A DNA stretch of 64,000 nucleotides from the NCBI GenBank assembly GCA_045106195.1, contig JBGCEH010000022.1:55292-119291 (forward strand), written 5' to 3'. The stretch is from Granulosicoccus sp045106195. Its GTDB lineage: Bacteria; Pseudomonadota; Gammaproteobacteria; Granulosicoccales; Granulosicoccaceae. A model generated the notes under the pieces. That model was given only the letters and a program-made list of their open reading frames with translations. It was not told where the DNA came from and did not search any database. Made by a program: the position numbers and the translations under genes. Numbering within the stretch: the first letter of the stretch is position 1; each line of letters opens with the position of its first letter. Positions 27,344-36,454 of the stretch are shown here, piece after piece.

Positions 27344-28489
27344 ATGAGTCTGCGCAAAACAAAAATTCAGGTATTTATCGGCACCCGACCGGAATGCATC
27401 AAGCTCGCTCCGCTGGTTGCTGAAATTGAGAGTCGCCCAGACGAGTATGAACTCTCCGTCTGCCTAACCTCGCAACACCGTGAAATGTTGCAACAGGCTC
27501 TCAAGTGGTTTCCCATCCAGGTACATCACGATCTGGATGTCATGAGTGACGGGCAACACCTGATCGACTTACAGGCGCGGATAATGACAAAGGCAAAGCC
27601 TTTGATAGAAAGCTTCAAACCCGACTGGGTGGTCGTGCAGGGAGATACAGCCACGGCCCTTTCAGTATCACTGGCAGCAACCTGGTTGGATGCCCCAGTA
27701 GCTCACGTCGAGGCAGGCCTGCGCACAGGAAATCGCTATTCGCCGTGGCCTGAGGAATTGAACCGCACCTTGATTGGTCGTCTCGCCCGCTGTCATTTGG
27801 CGCCAACTGGTAAAAACGCACAGGCACTGGAAAAAGAAGGTGTCGATGGTGAAATTCATGTGGTGGGAAACACCGTCATTGATGCACTTCTTGGTATGCA
27901 GAAGCGACTGCAAACTGACACGGTATTGAACACGGCGATTGCATCCTCCTTGAAGGATGAAGGCGTTGTTCTGGACGATAGAAAATTGCTGCTGGTCACT
28001 GGCCACCGACGGGAGAGTTTCGGTGACGGATTTCGTCAGATCTGCGCAGCGATTGCAAGAACCGCACGGGAGTGGCCTGAGGTTCATATTGTGTACGCAG
28101 TACATTTGAATCCACAGGTGCATGATGTCGTTCATGAACTTCTGTCATCCTACAACAATGTCAGTCTGATCGGACCTCAGGACTATGCCAGCTTTGTCTA
28201 CCTGATGGATCAATGTCATTTCATACTCAGTGACAGTGGTGGAATTCAGGAAGAGGCACCCTCTTTGAACAAGCCCGTTCTCGTCATGCGCGATACCACA
28301 GAAAGAACCGAGGCGATTGACTCGGGATCGGTGAAGCTGGTAGGTACCAAGGAGGCTGACATCTGTGACGGCGTTAATGCGTTGCTCAATGACGAAAACC
28401 AGTACAACGCCATGGCACACTCGGAAAATCCGTTTGGGCGGGGTATTACCTCTGCTTTAATCGCTGATATCTTGCTGCAACCCGTTTAA
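27344..28489 (+). CDS. wecB: UDP-N-acetylglucosamine 2-epimerase (non-hydrolysing)
   Basis: The product has 381 residues. Characteristic motifs are GTRPECIKLAPL at the N-terminus, HVEAGLRTGN..SPWPEELNR in the middle and SDSGGIQEEAPSLNKPVLVMRDTTER in the C-terminal domain. It interconverts UDP-GlcNAc and UDP-ManNAc, supplying surface polysaccharide. No wecC dehydrogenase is nearby, so the fate of the ManNAc is open. Confidence 0.93.
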   Translation: MSLRKTKIQVFIGTRPECIKLAPLVAEIESRPDEYELSVCLTSQHREMLQQALKWFPIQVHHDLDVMSDGQHLIDLQARIMTKAKPLIESFKPDWVVVQGDTATALSVSLAATWLDAPVAHVEAGLRTGNRYSPWPEELNRTLIGRLARCHLAPTGKNAQALEKEGVDGEIHVVGNTVIDALLGMQKRLQTDTVLNTAIASSLKDEGVVLDDRKLLLVTGHRRESFGDGFRQICAAIARTAREWPEVHIVYAVHLNPQVHDVVHELLSSYNNVSLIGPQDYASFVYLMDQCHFILSDSGGIQEEAPSLNKPVLVMRDTTERTEAIDSGSVKLVGTKEADICDGVNALLNDENQYNAMAHSENPFGRGITSALIADILLQPV

Positions 28490-28504
28490 AAAATCACCAG
28501 AAAC

Positions 28505-29530
28505 GTGAACAGTCATAAAAAACAACGCAACCGCCCAAAACGCACACTGGTGCAAGGAGTTCGCTGGTGGTGGCAAACAAGGATAAAATCCTGGTGGACT
28601 GTTCGTTTGCCCGCACAACAACAGCGACGCCTAAACGAGCAACATACGGTCGCATTCAACAAAACACCACCAGAATTGGAATCCGTCTATCGACCAGACT
28701 CACCGGCTGACCTAACGATGAGCGCTGAGCCTCAAACATCGATGGCGCTCGATGGCAACCGCAGCGAGAGCTCATCCATTACAGCCATACTGACGTTATA
28801 CAAGCGCGCAGAATATCTGCCAGCGCAGGTTGAAGCATTACGAAACCAGAGCATACCGCCAAAGGAAATATGGCTCTGGTGCAATAGTAGTGATGAATTG
28901 ATTCCAGACATGACCCACCTTGTCGACCGTGTCATCGTCAGTAATTCAAACTGGAAATTCTGGGGACGATTCTCGCTCGCAGGTCTAGTGCGCACCCGGT
29001 ATGTTGCCCTGTTCGATGACGACATTCTGCCTCAGGTTGATTGGTTGAAAAATTGTCTTGATACCTACGCGGCAGGTACTGATGGAATACTCGGGGGATC
29101 AGGCGTTGTATTACCGGAAACCGGTGGATACTCGTCGAAACACAAAGTAGGATGGAACGGACATCATCGCGATCGTCCAATTGAGGTTGATCTTGTCGGG
29201 CACGCATGGTTCCTGAAAAAGGCCTACATAAAGTACATGTGGTTTGAAGAACCCCTCTCCTGGGAGAACGGTGAGGACATTCATTTCAGCTACATGGCGT
29301 TGAAACATGCAGGACTGAGCACCTGGGTTCCACCACACCCAGAATCAAAACCAGAACTATGGAGTTGCAGGCCTGATTTTGGCAAGGCAGTGGGTCGGAC
29401 CAATAGCGCAACGTTTAAATCAACGGGTCATCACTCCGTTAGAGATGACATCGTAAAGTACTACCGGCAGGATGGATGGAAGGTCGCCTCCCAAAGACAC
29501 GGAACCTCGGATCATGTCACTGCTGAATAG
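28505..29530 (+). CDS. GT-A-type glycosyltransferase
   Basis: The product has 341 residues. A basic, Trp-rich N-terminal stretch of about 95 residues precedes a GT-A domain: ITAILTLYKRAEYLPAQVEALRNQS, then VALFDDDILP as the metal motif and SWENGEDIHFSYM, the ED acceptor/base motif. The start is GTG at 28505. Its 3' end overlaps the start of the next gene by 17 bases. Confidence 0.78.
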   Translation: MNSHKKQRNRPKRTLVQGVRWWWQTRIKSWWTVRLPAQQQRRLNEQHTVAFNKTPPELESVYRPDSPADLTMSAEPQTSMALDGNRSESSSITAILTLYKRAEYLPAQVEALRNQSIPPKEIWLWCNSSDELIPDMTHLVDRVIVSNSNWKFWGRFSLAGLVRTRYVALFDDDILPQVDWLKNCLDTYAAGTDGILGGSGVVLPETGGYSSKHKVGWNGHHRDRPIEVDLVGHAWFLKKAYIKYMWFEEPLSWENGEDIHFSYMALKHAGLSTWVPPHPESKPELWSCRPDFGKAVGRTNSATFKSTGHHSVRDDIVKYYRQDGWKVASQRHGTSDHVTAE

Positions 29531-30341
29531 CCTGAGACGCCTTACCAGCCGTAAAACTGCGAGGAGGTCAGTCGATGGTTCCAGCGAATCAGATGCTGCC
29601 AATTCAAAATCCTTCAGTGGCGATCTGGCACTTTTCAACAGCAAGTTTCTGTCGGGTGAGCCATTCTCACTGGTTCGTTTCGGCGACGGTGAAATGAAGA
29701 TCATTCAAGGAGAAGCTATTGATCTCTCATCAAAATACAATGGCGAACACAAGTATGTTCCGGGACAGGCGGTTGACGAACAACAGCGAGTGAGACTGAC
29801 CGAATCCCTTAAGTTTCAAGACACTCGTTATTTTGTCGGGATAGCTTGCCCCTGTTGTGTCGGAATTGACAACTTCATGGACTTGAAAAAAGCCTCTGGA
29901 CAACCAGAGTCTCAGTTGACCTGGGCCAATATTTTTGTCAACGCGAACTACCACCCCTTCCTGGAACAAACCACGCCTTTGTTTACCAACAGAAAAATCG
30001 CCATGGTGTGCCATGAACGGGCGGATTTAAACGGCTTACCCTTCACTGTTGAAAAACGTTTTTCGACCGGTGGTAATTCATGGATCAATGATCATCAACG
30101 CGTCTATCAGGAACTTCACGATACATTCAGCAGTCTGGAGCAAGGCGATAAGGATAGCTGGGTTGTCCTTTTTTGTGCTGGTGTGCTTTCAAATATCCTG
30201 GTTAAGGAGATGACAATCAGGCATCCAGGCCATACCTACATTGACCTTGGATCAGTTTATGATTCCAAGATGAATCTGGGTAAGACGCGCAAGTATCTCA
30301 AAGGTAGCAAAAACCTGAAAAAGGTCTGTGTCTGGGCATGA
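29514..30341 (+). CDS. Putative GT-D-fold glycosyltransferase
   Basis: The product has 275 residues. FSLVRFGDGEMKII (about 51-64) with D58-x-E60 matches the DxE metal motif of the GT-D fold family (formerly DUF1792). A later CHERADLN and VLFCAGVLSNILVKEM segment also fits. GT-D proteins extend O-glycans in streptococcal adhesins. I chose the ATG at 29514 because upstream residues lie inside the previous gene and are not conserved. It is the last gene of the plus-strand glycan run. Confidence 0.7.
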   Translation: MSLLNSLRRLTSRKTARRSVDGSSESDAANSKSFSGDLALFNSKFLSGEPFSLVRFGDGEMKIIQGEAIDLSSKYNGEHKYVPGQAVDEQQRVRLTESLKFQDTRYFVGIACPCCVGIDNFMDLKKASGQPESQLTWANIFVNANYHPFLEQTTPLFTNRKIAMVCHERADLNGLPFTVEKRFSTGGNSWINDHQRVYQELHDTFSSLEQGDKDSWVVLFCAGVLSNILVKEMTIRHPGHTYIDLGSVYDSKMNLGKTRKYLKGSKNLKKVCVWA

Positions 30342-30555
30342 TAATCCCACTGTTTTCCTATGTAAAACACTCATTGCCAATTGAAATGACCAGGTACTCG
30401 CCAATGACTTTGTCACACTGGGTTTTCAACCATCCGCTACAGCCGCATGCCTCAACCCAATCGGACCAAGCTTTCAGTAACGCGCATTGAGCAGAAGAAA
30501 CCCTGATGGAACAGTGCGTATATGGGTGTCGCGGACCATACCAGTAAGCGATGTG

Positions 30556-31065
30556 TCACTGCTTGAGGTGATCATACGAAAACAGGTAGTTGGTTTCAGC
30601 TAATGGCGCATGACATGCAAGACAGGCATTCAGATCTTTGCCAGCCACCGTACCATCAGGCTTGAATGCCCCCATCTCCCAGTTGCCATTCCGGATGGCC
30701 GGTGCATTGTTCTCCCCCCAGCCCTCTTCTCTTTGCATGACAGCGACAAGTGCAAATTTATCCTGAATCCTTCGGTCCAGTGATGATTTGACGACATTAC
30801 CTTCGTCATCCAGTTTCGCTTTATACACCTCTGCCACAATGATTGAGCCAAACGGCAGCTTCCCATCTTCACCAGGTCCTTGCATGGCAACATCATTCGC
30901 AAACAGGCGAATGGTCTGATCTGGATTTTGAGTGCGATCCAGACTTAGGTAATTGGTGTACGTGGTGGCGTAATCTTCCGGAAATGTAACTGGTGAATCA
31001 TCTCCAATGACAGTTGCCGCAAACAGAACAACGCAAGAACCTACAAGGGTTTTAACCTTATTCAT
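30556..31065 (-). CDS. Cytochrome P460-family c-type haem protein
   Basis: The product has 169 residues. A signal peptide covers about 1-21, and the haem-binding CLACH motif (C148, C151, H152) sits near the C-terminus, as in cytochrome P460 and P460-like proteins. The family oxidises hydroxylamine and NO in the periplasm; whether the Lys-haem cross-link is present cannot be judged by eye. I chose the ATG at 31065 because it starts the signal peptide and has GAGAAGAAAG upstream. It is divergent from a cysteine-rich regulator gene. Confidence 0.82.
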   Translation of the reverse strand: MNKVKTLVGSCVVLFAATVIGDDSPVTFPEDYATTYTNYLSLDRTQNPDQTIRLFANDVAMQGPGEDGKLPFGSIIVAEVYKAKLDDEGNVVKSSLDRRIQDKFALVAVMQREEGWGENNAPAIRNGNWEMGAFKPDGTVAGKDLNACLACHAPLAETNYLFSYDHLKQ

Positions 31066-31268
31066 ACTTTCTTCTCTCCGATTTGGGAAGTGATTTGAGC
31101 CTGACCCGGCAGCATGGCGCGACCGCTCGTGTTTTCCTTCAGATAATGCAACTGCCAAAAACCACTCTAACGCACTTAGTCATATTTGTCATACTTTTAT
31201 ATTACTTTTTATCCTTTAAATACCAACCTCAGGTAACATCAATCCGGATCACAACGTCAGAATGCCTC

Positions 31269-31868
31269 ATGGGAACAACCAATCAGATCACCGACCTGCT
31301 TAACCGGGAATCGCTGACCGTTAACGAGCTGGCCAAACGCCTCGGCATTTCACGCAATTCGGTGCACTTGCAAATCAACAGACTCGAAGCGGCAGGCACT
31401 GTGCTGAAAATGCCACAACGCTCACCGACAGGCGCTGGCAAGCCTGCTCATCAATACCGTACAGCACCGCGAAAAGAAGATGTTCACTCAGAAGCCTACC
31501 GACCAGTGTTGACCATGTTGATTCAGACAATAAGTACTGATCTGTCAAGGCAGGCACGGGTGAAATTGTTTGAAAAGACAGGGCGATCACTTGCTAAAGC
31601 GTCGGGCCTTGGCGCTCAGGGTGACCTTAAAGCAGACATTCAAAAATCAATTGATGTCGTGAACGCACTTGGAGCTATGGCGGAAGTATCAGCAAACAAC
31701 GAAGGCCATGTCATCAGTTGCTATAGCTGCCCAGTGGCGACCCTGGTACACAATGAACCTGACACCTGCAAGCTTGTTGCCGCTTTTTTCGCCGAGGCAA
31801 CGGGAAAGAACGTCACCGTAACGTGCCGGAAGAAAGAAACCGTCGTCTGTGGTTTTACAATCAACTAG
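31269..31868 (+). CDS. SufR/ArsR-like winged-helix regulator with C-terminal cysteine cluster
   Basis: The product has 199 residues. A winged helix spans about 5-65 (LTVNELAKRLGISRNSVHLQINRLEAAG). The C-terminus carries C151, C154, C167, C186 and C194; C154-x12-C167 equals the first interval of the SufR iron-sulphur motif. A cluster-based sensor of redox state or NO is therefore plausible. I chose the ATG at 31269 because the longer frame is a hydrophobic, AT-rich intergenic stretch. A weak TTGTCA -35-like element lies at 31186. It faces the cytochrome P460 gene across a 203-base divergent region, so it probably regulates it. Confidence 0.75.
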   Translation: MGTTNQITDLLNRESLTVNELAKRLGISRNSVHLQINRLEAAGTVLKMPQRSPTGAGKPAHQYRTAPRKEDVHSEAYRPVLTMLIQTISTDLSRQARVKLFEKTGRSLAKASGLGAQGDLKADIQKSIDVVNALGAMAEVSANNEGHVISCYSCPVATLVHNEPDTCKLVAAFFAEATGKNVTVTCRKKETVVCGFTIN

Positions 31869-31906
31869 TGGGTCCGCTAACCGCTCAATTCTCATGGGGC
31901 TACATT

Positions 31907-32785
31907 TCAATCAAACATCTTCCGAATTCGTCCCCGGATTCCCGAGAATGTAGCACCCTTGGCGTAACGACCTTTCTCTTCATGGCGAATACGATAAAGG
32001 TTTTCAACAGGCACAGCCTCCCCTTCTGTTTCTATTAAACGCCTGAAAACCGTGTCTTCATAAGTCTTGCGCCACAGCTCGGATGGCTTCTGGTACAACG
32101 CCAGGCTACCGCAATAACCCACGGCACGCGCCAAATCGCCATGCACAATCTGAAAGGCGCCTTTTGCCTTGGTAATCTCATTGCGATAAAACAAGTTGGG
32201 CTCGATATCCACTGTTCCGGTCTCTTCAACCGTCTGATTAAGCATTGGATGTTCAGCAGGGAGAAGCTCAGTGATACCTTCGTGGTCGGGGAACACTAAC
32301 AGTACCTGCTTGCCGGAGAGTGCCGCCGCAAGAGAATCAAGACAGCCCTCATGAAAAATCAGATCGCAATCGGCAAACCATAACCAGTCTGCAGTACTCG
32401 TCAGTGATGCCCGATGCCGTCCGATAGCGCGGCGAAAAAGCTCTTGCTTTGGAAGCACACGAAAATCCCACGTGACATCAGGAACCTCTACTTGCCTGAA
32501 CCGCGCCAGCAGTTCAACCATGGACGCATCCTCTTCCGAATGGAACAGCGTGTAGATCACGTCTATATCTTGCGGTGGATAGTTAACCAGCGAACTGAGC
32601 TGAAACTGGGATAGATGGGCGTACTGCCAGGAATGACTCACAATCTGCAACGTTAGCCTGCCAACGGGCACACCCAACTCACTCGCGGCAGGAGCTTTGG
32701 GTGCAAACCAGCTTATGGGCAGTAACGAGCCGACAATCCGGTTATAGAACTGGTTTCGCCACCACACGCCAATGTCACTACTCAT
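31907..32785 (-). CDS. Glycosyltransferase-like protein
   Basis: The product has 292 residues. LTLQIVSHSWQYAHLSQFQLSSLVNYP resembles a GT2 N-terminus, and WLWFADCDLIFHEGCL carries a D-x-D-like metal site, followed by ALYQKPSELW. There is no transmembrane segment. Its gene is convergent with the regulator gene and belongs to the surface-glycan neighbourhood, but is on the opposite strand to the main run. Sugar and acceptor are unknown. Confidence 0.65.
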   Translation of the reverse strand: MSSDIGVWWRNQFYNRIVGSLLPISWFAPKAPAASELGVPVGRLTLQIVSHSWQYAHLSQFQLSSLVNYPPQDIDVIYTLFHSEEDASMVELLARFRQVEVPDVTWDFRVLPKQELFRRAIGRHRASLTSTADWLWFADCDLIFHEGCLDSLAAALSGKQVLLVFPDHEGITELLPAEHPMLNQTVEETGTVDIEPNLFYRNEITKAKGAFQIVHGDLARAVGYCGSLALYQKPSELWRKTYEDTVFRRLIETEGEAVPVENLYRIRHEEKGRYAKGATFSGIRGRIRKMFD

Positions 32786-32891
32786 GAGATCAGCTCCTGA
32801 TCAGAACGAACATGCGCACTCATCATGATCGAAAAAATTGAAAAACAAACCCTGCAAAACATAATGAAACGTGGTCTCTACGACCAGGGAT

Positions 32892-33467
32892 TCACGTTTT
32901 GCGCATCCCTACCAGTCGAGCCTCTGCCTTACCCCGCGCATTCTTATCCGGTTCATGATATTCAAGCACATGCAGCTCGGAAAACAACGACAGTAGCTCA
33001 TTCGGTACCAGCATGTAGTCAGGATTACGCAACCCATGAACAAACGTTTGATAGAACAACACGCCCTGCGGTTTCAATGCCCGCCCTATGGCAGGACATA
33101 AATCCCGATCAAGAAATCGTGACACCACAATCACATCGAATGATTCTGGCTCAGGCGGATGAGCACTGACATCGCGAACCACGGCTTCATGAAGAATGAA
33201 CGGATGACGCCCACGAATCTCCTCGATGACCGTCTCGCTGATGTCCCATGCACTGACCTTGAAACCGCGCTCTGCCAGGAACTGGCTATTGCCCGCCTTG
33301 CCACAGGCAAGATCCAGCGCACATACATCAACCCGCGGCTTGCCTTCTTCACCCAACGCTGCTTCAGGAAGCCATCGAACTCCCTGGCTAAGAACCTGCG
33401 ATGGAGCCGGTATACTACCCCCTGAAAACGCATAACGCGCATTCCATTTGCTGGCGTCAGATTTCAT
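32892..33467 (-). CDS. Class I SAM-dependent methyltransferase (TehB-like)
   Basis: The product has 191 residues beginning MKSDASKWNARYAFSGG, a start common to TehB/Tam-like methyltransferases. Motif I is LDLACGKAGNSQFLAERG (about 52-69), with VSAWDIS as the acidic motif II. Its ATG overlaps the trkH stop by one base, so it is the last gene of the trk unit. The substrate is unknown. Confidence 0.8.
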   Translation of the reverse strand: MKSDASKWNARYAFSGGSIPAPSQVLSQGVRWLPEAALGEEGKPRVDVCALDLACGKAGNSQFLAERGFKVSAWDISETVIEEIRGRHPFILHEAVVRDVSAHPPEPESFDVIVVSRFLDRDLCPAIGRALKPQGVLFYQTFVHGLRNPDYMLVPNELLSLFSELHVLEYHEPDKNARGKAEARLVGMRKT

Positions 33468-34951
33468 TAATAACGCCAGAATGCCGGGGTAAACAATACC
33501 AGCAAGGTAAAGATCTCCAACCGACCGAATAGCATGGCAACACTGAGTACACTAAGCTCGAATTCTCCAAGACTGGAGTAGTTTGCTGCAACCATTCCCA
33601 GACCAGGGCCCAGATTGTTCAGGCAAGCCACCACTGCCGAAAACGCGGTTTCCTGATCCAGCCCGGCAGCCATCAGCAGCAGCAACATGACCGACAGTAC
33701 CAGAAGATAACTGGCAAAAAATCCCCAGACAACATCAATCATGTGGCTTGGCATCGTTGTACGACCTACCTTGACGACCACATTGGCATAGGGATGCAGC
33801 ATTCGCAGTAGCTCACGTTGCCCTTGCTTGAACAACAACAGCACGCGCACCACTTTCATTCCACCACCGGTGGAACCTGCACAGCCTCCGGCAAAGCTTG
33901 CAAACAGAAGCAATACAGGTAAGAACCCCGGCCAGTTGAAGTACTCCTCCGACGTAAACCCAGTGGTTGTGCCGATGGATACCACATGAAACAGCGCATC
34001 GCGAAATGACTTTCCAAAATCAGAAGTATGGGTCAGATACAGGTACGCGCACGTGATGATAGTCAGCGTAATGGCAATGTAGATATAGGTCCTGAATTCT
34101 TCGTCCCGCCAGTAGTGACCAAAGGTGATTCGGCGTATCGTCGTCATGCGATGCGTAGCCGTGAAGTGCAGCGCAAAGTTGACGCCAGATATCAACATGA
34201 ACACAACAGCAATCATCTCGATTGCCGTGCTATCGAAGTATCCAATGCTATTGTCGTGCGTGGAAAAGCCACCAATTGCCACAGTTGAGAAACTATGACT
34301 TACAGCATCAAAAATCGTCATACCTGCGCCCCAGTAAGCGATAGCGCAAGCGATAGTCAACCCTAAATAGATGTACCACAGTGCCTTGGCAGTGTTGGCG
34401 ATCCGAGGCGTGAGCTTTCCCTTGTTGATACCCGGCGTCTCCGCCTTGTACAACTGTTGCCCTCCTATCCCCAGAAGCGGCAAAATGGCAACGGCCAGAA
34501 CGATGATCCCCATGCCACCTAGCCATTGCATCTGTTGTCGATAGAACAGAATGGATTTGGGCAGGAGATCCAGCCCGACTATCAATGTCGCACCAGTAGT
34601 TGTCAGGCCTGACATGGACTCGAAGATCGCTCGCGCAACACTTAGGTCAAGCGGAGAATATAAAACGAACGGCAGCCCTCCGAATATCCCCAACACCGCC
34701 CAAAACAAAACGACAATAAGAAAACCATCGCGTATCCGAAGCTCGGCCTCGTGATTTCTTACCGGTAGAAAAAGCAAAAGACCAACGACGATCGTTGCCA
34801 GAAAAGCTTTGAGAAAAGGTGACAAGGCATTGAACTGGTCACCATAAACCAGACCGACGAGCACTGGCGTCAGCATGGTGATGCTGAACAACGTCAGCAA
34901 CACACCAACGACACGTTGCACGACACGAAGCTGAATGGGGATAGGTGACAC
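33467..34951 (-). CDS. trkH: Trk potassium uptake system membrane component TrkH
   Basis: The product has 494 residues with four M1-P-M2-like repeats. Selectivity-loop sequences include SGLTTTGAT, STVAIGGFSTHD, IGTTTGFTSE and CLNNLGPGLG. It forms the K+ channel-like translocation pore of the Trk system, gated by TrkA, encoded 27 bases upstream. The start is GTG at 34951; there is no suitable ATG in the conserved N-terminal region. Confidence 0.95.
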   Translation of the reverse strand: MSPIPIQLRVVQRVVGVLLTLFSITMLTPVLVGLVYGDQFNALSPFLKAFLATIVVGLLLFLPVRNHEAELRIRDGFLIVVLFWAVLGIFGGLPFVLYSPLDLSVARAIFESMSGLTTTGATLIVGLDLLPKSILFYRQQMQWLGGMGIIVLAVAILPLLGIGGQQLYKAETPGINKGKLTPRIANTAKALWYIYLGLTIACAIAYWGAGMTIFDAVSHSFSTVAIGGFSTHDNSIGYFDSTAIEMIAVVFMLISGVNFALHFTATHRMTTIRRITFGHYWRDEEFRTYIYIAITLTIITCAYLYLTHTSDFGKSFRDALFHVVSIGTTTGFTSEEYFNWPGFLPVLLLFASFAGGCAGSTGGGMKVVRVLLLFKQGQRELLRMLHPYANVVVKVGRTTMPSHMIDVVWGFFASYLLVLSVMLLLLMAAGLDQETAFSAVVACLNNLGPGLGMVAANYSSLGEFELSVLSVAMLFGRLEIFTLLVLFTPAFWRY

Positions 34952-34978
34952 TATTCAGATTCAACCATAGTTAGCACG

Positions 34979-36448
34979 CTAGACAAAACCAAACCCGACC
35001 TGAAATAATTTTTCCACGGCATTAATCTCACGTTTATCCGTAATCAGTAAGATCAAGTGGTCCTCAGCTTCAATCACCAGATCGTGATGAGCAATCATGA
35101 CTTTGTCACCTCGCACAACAACGCCAATACTGGCACTTTCCGGCAAACTGACATCACTGATGCAGCGACCGACAAGTTGAGATGTTTCCAGATCACCTTT
35201 CGCCACCCCTTCCAGTGCTTCGGCTTCACCTCTACGAAGCGAATGCACCGCAACCACATCACCCTGGCGTGTCAGAGTGAGCAGTGCACCGATGGTGATC
35301 TGTTGTGGTGAGATTGCCACATCAATCATACCGTCTTCGATAAGGTCGACATAAGCGGGGCGATTGATCAGCGACATGACCTTGCCAGCACCTTTTTTCT
35401 TGGCGAGCATGGCAGAAAGAATGTTGGCCTCATCATCGTTGGTCAGTGCGCAGTAAACATCCATGGCCTCAATGTATTCTTTCTTCATCAGGTCAAGATC
35501 GGCAGCATCACCTGTATGCACCTGAGTCTCACTGAGCATCGACGCCAGATGCTGGGCGCGCTTCGGATTCATCTCGATAAGCTTTACCTCATAACGCTTT
35601 TCCAGTTTGCGGGAAAGCAATAGACCGATATTGCCACCACCCGCAATCATGATTCGTTTGCAACGGACTTCATCATGATGAAACTGCGTCATGACCTTGA
35701 AGGTGTCGCGACGCTTTCCCATGAAGAAAATAACATCGTCTGCCTGGATAACCGTCTTGCCATCTGGAATTATCGGTTTTTCTGTGGGTTCAATGAATTC
35801 GCCCTGAGAACCTCTGCCCTTCTTGTTGCGGCCATACATTACGCTGCTCGCAGATTGGTCATCACCTTTGTCTTTGGCACCGCGGTAAATAGCAACAACA
35901 CGAGTATCGATATTGCTTTGCAGCTGAGTCAGATGCGACAAGGGCCAACCTTCCATCGGTGCGCCCTGTTGTACCCTGACGCCAACCAGCCTGACCTTTC
36001 CATCTGCGAAATCCACCACCTGGATAGCTCCAGGGTGTTCAATAATGCGCTCGACGTGATCGGTAATCAGTTGTTCAGGGCTGATGATCGTGTCGATGGG
36101 AATGTTATCGTTATGGAAGAGATTCTTCTCCCTGACATACTCCGTTGATCGGATACGGGCAATCTTGCTAGGCGTTCTGTACAGGCTGTATGCAATCTGA
36201 ATGGCGACGATATTGGTTTCATCGGAATCGGTGGCCGCGATGATCATGTCGGCATCTTCAGCGCCTGCCTCTCTAAGGACTTCTGGATGCGAGGCATAGC
36301 CCACAACCGTCTGCAGCTCTTCGACCTCTTCCAGATGCTTTAGTGCTTCCACGTTGGTGTCTACCACCACCAGATCATTCTGCTCGGCGGCCAGATTGCG
36401 AGCCACCGATTGGCCGACCTGCCCTGCGCCTAGTACGATAATTTTCAT
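34979..36448 (-). CDS. trkA: Trk potassium regulator TrkA, with a charged insertion
   Basis: The product has 489 residues: two RCK units, each a Rossmann domain (KIIVLGAGQVGQSVARNLA; RIMIAGGGNIGLLLSRKL) plus an RCK-C domain. The protein binds NAD(H)/nucleotides on the cytoplasmic face of TrkH. Typical TrkA is about 458 residues; the extra length comes from a charged, low-complexity insertion at about 190-224 (GAKDKGDD..GRNKKGRG) inside the first RCK-C domain. It is six bases after ntrX, an arrangement common in gammaproteobacteria. Confidence 0.95.
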   Translation of the reverse strand: MKIIVLGAGQVGQSVARNLAAEQNDLVVVDTNVEALKHLEEVEELQTVVGYASHPEVLREAGAEDADMIIAATDSDETNIVAIQIAYSLYRTPSKIARIRSTEYVREKNLFHNDNIPIDTIISPEQLITDHVERIIEHPGAIQVVDFADGKVRLVGVRVQQGAPMEGWPLSHLTQLQSNIDTRVVAIYRGAKDKGDDQSASSVMYGRNKKGRGSQGEFIEPTEKPIIPDGKTVIQADDVIFFMGKRRDTFKVMTQFHHDEVRCKRIMIAGGGNIGLLLSRKLEKRYEVKLIEMNPKRAQHLASMLSETQVHTGDAADLDLMKKEYIEAMDVYCALTNDDEANILSAMLAKKKGAGKVMSLINRPAYVDLIEDGMIDVAISPQQITIGALLTLTRQGDVVAVHSLRRGEAEALEGVAKGDLETSQLVGRCISDVSLPESASIGVVVRGDKVMIAHHDLVIEAEDHLILLITDKREINAVEKLFQVGFGFV

Positions 36449-36454
36449 CGGTCC

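Noticed and set aside
32825..33169. Plus-strand 114-codon frame between the glycosyltransferase and methyltransferase genes
   Set aside because: Most of it is antisense to the clear TehB-like methyltransferase and its composition is not protein-like.
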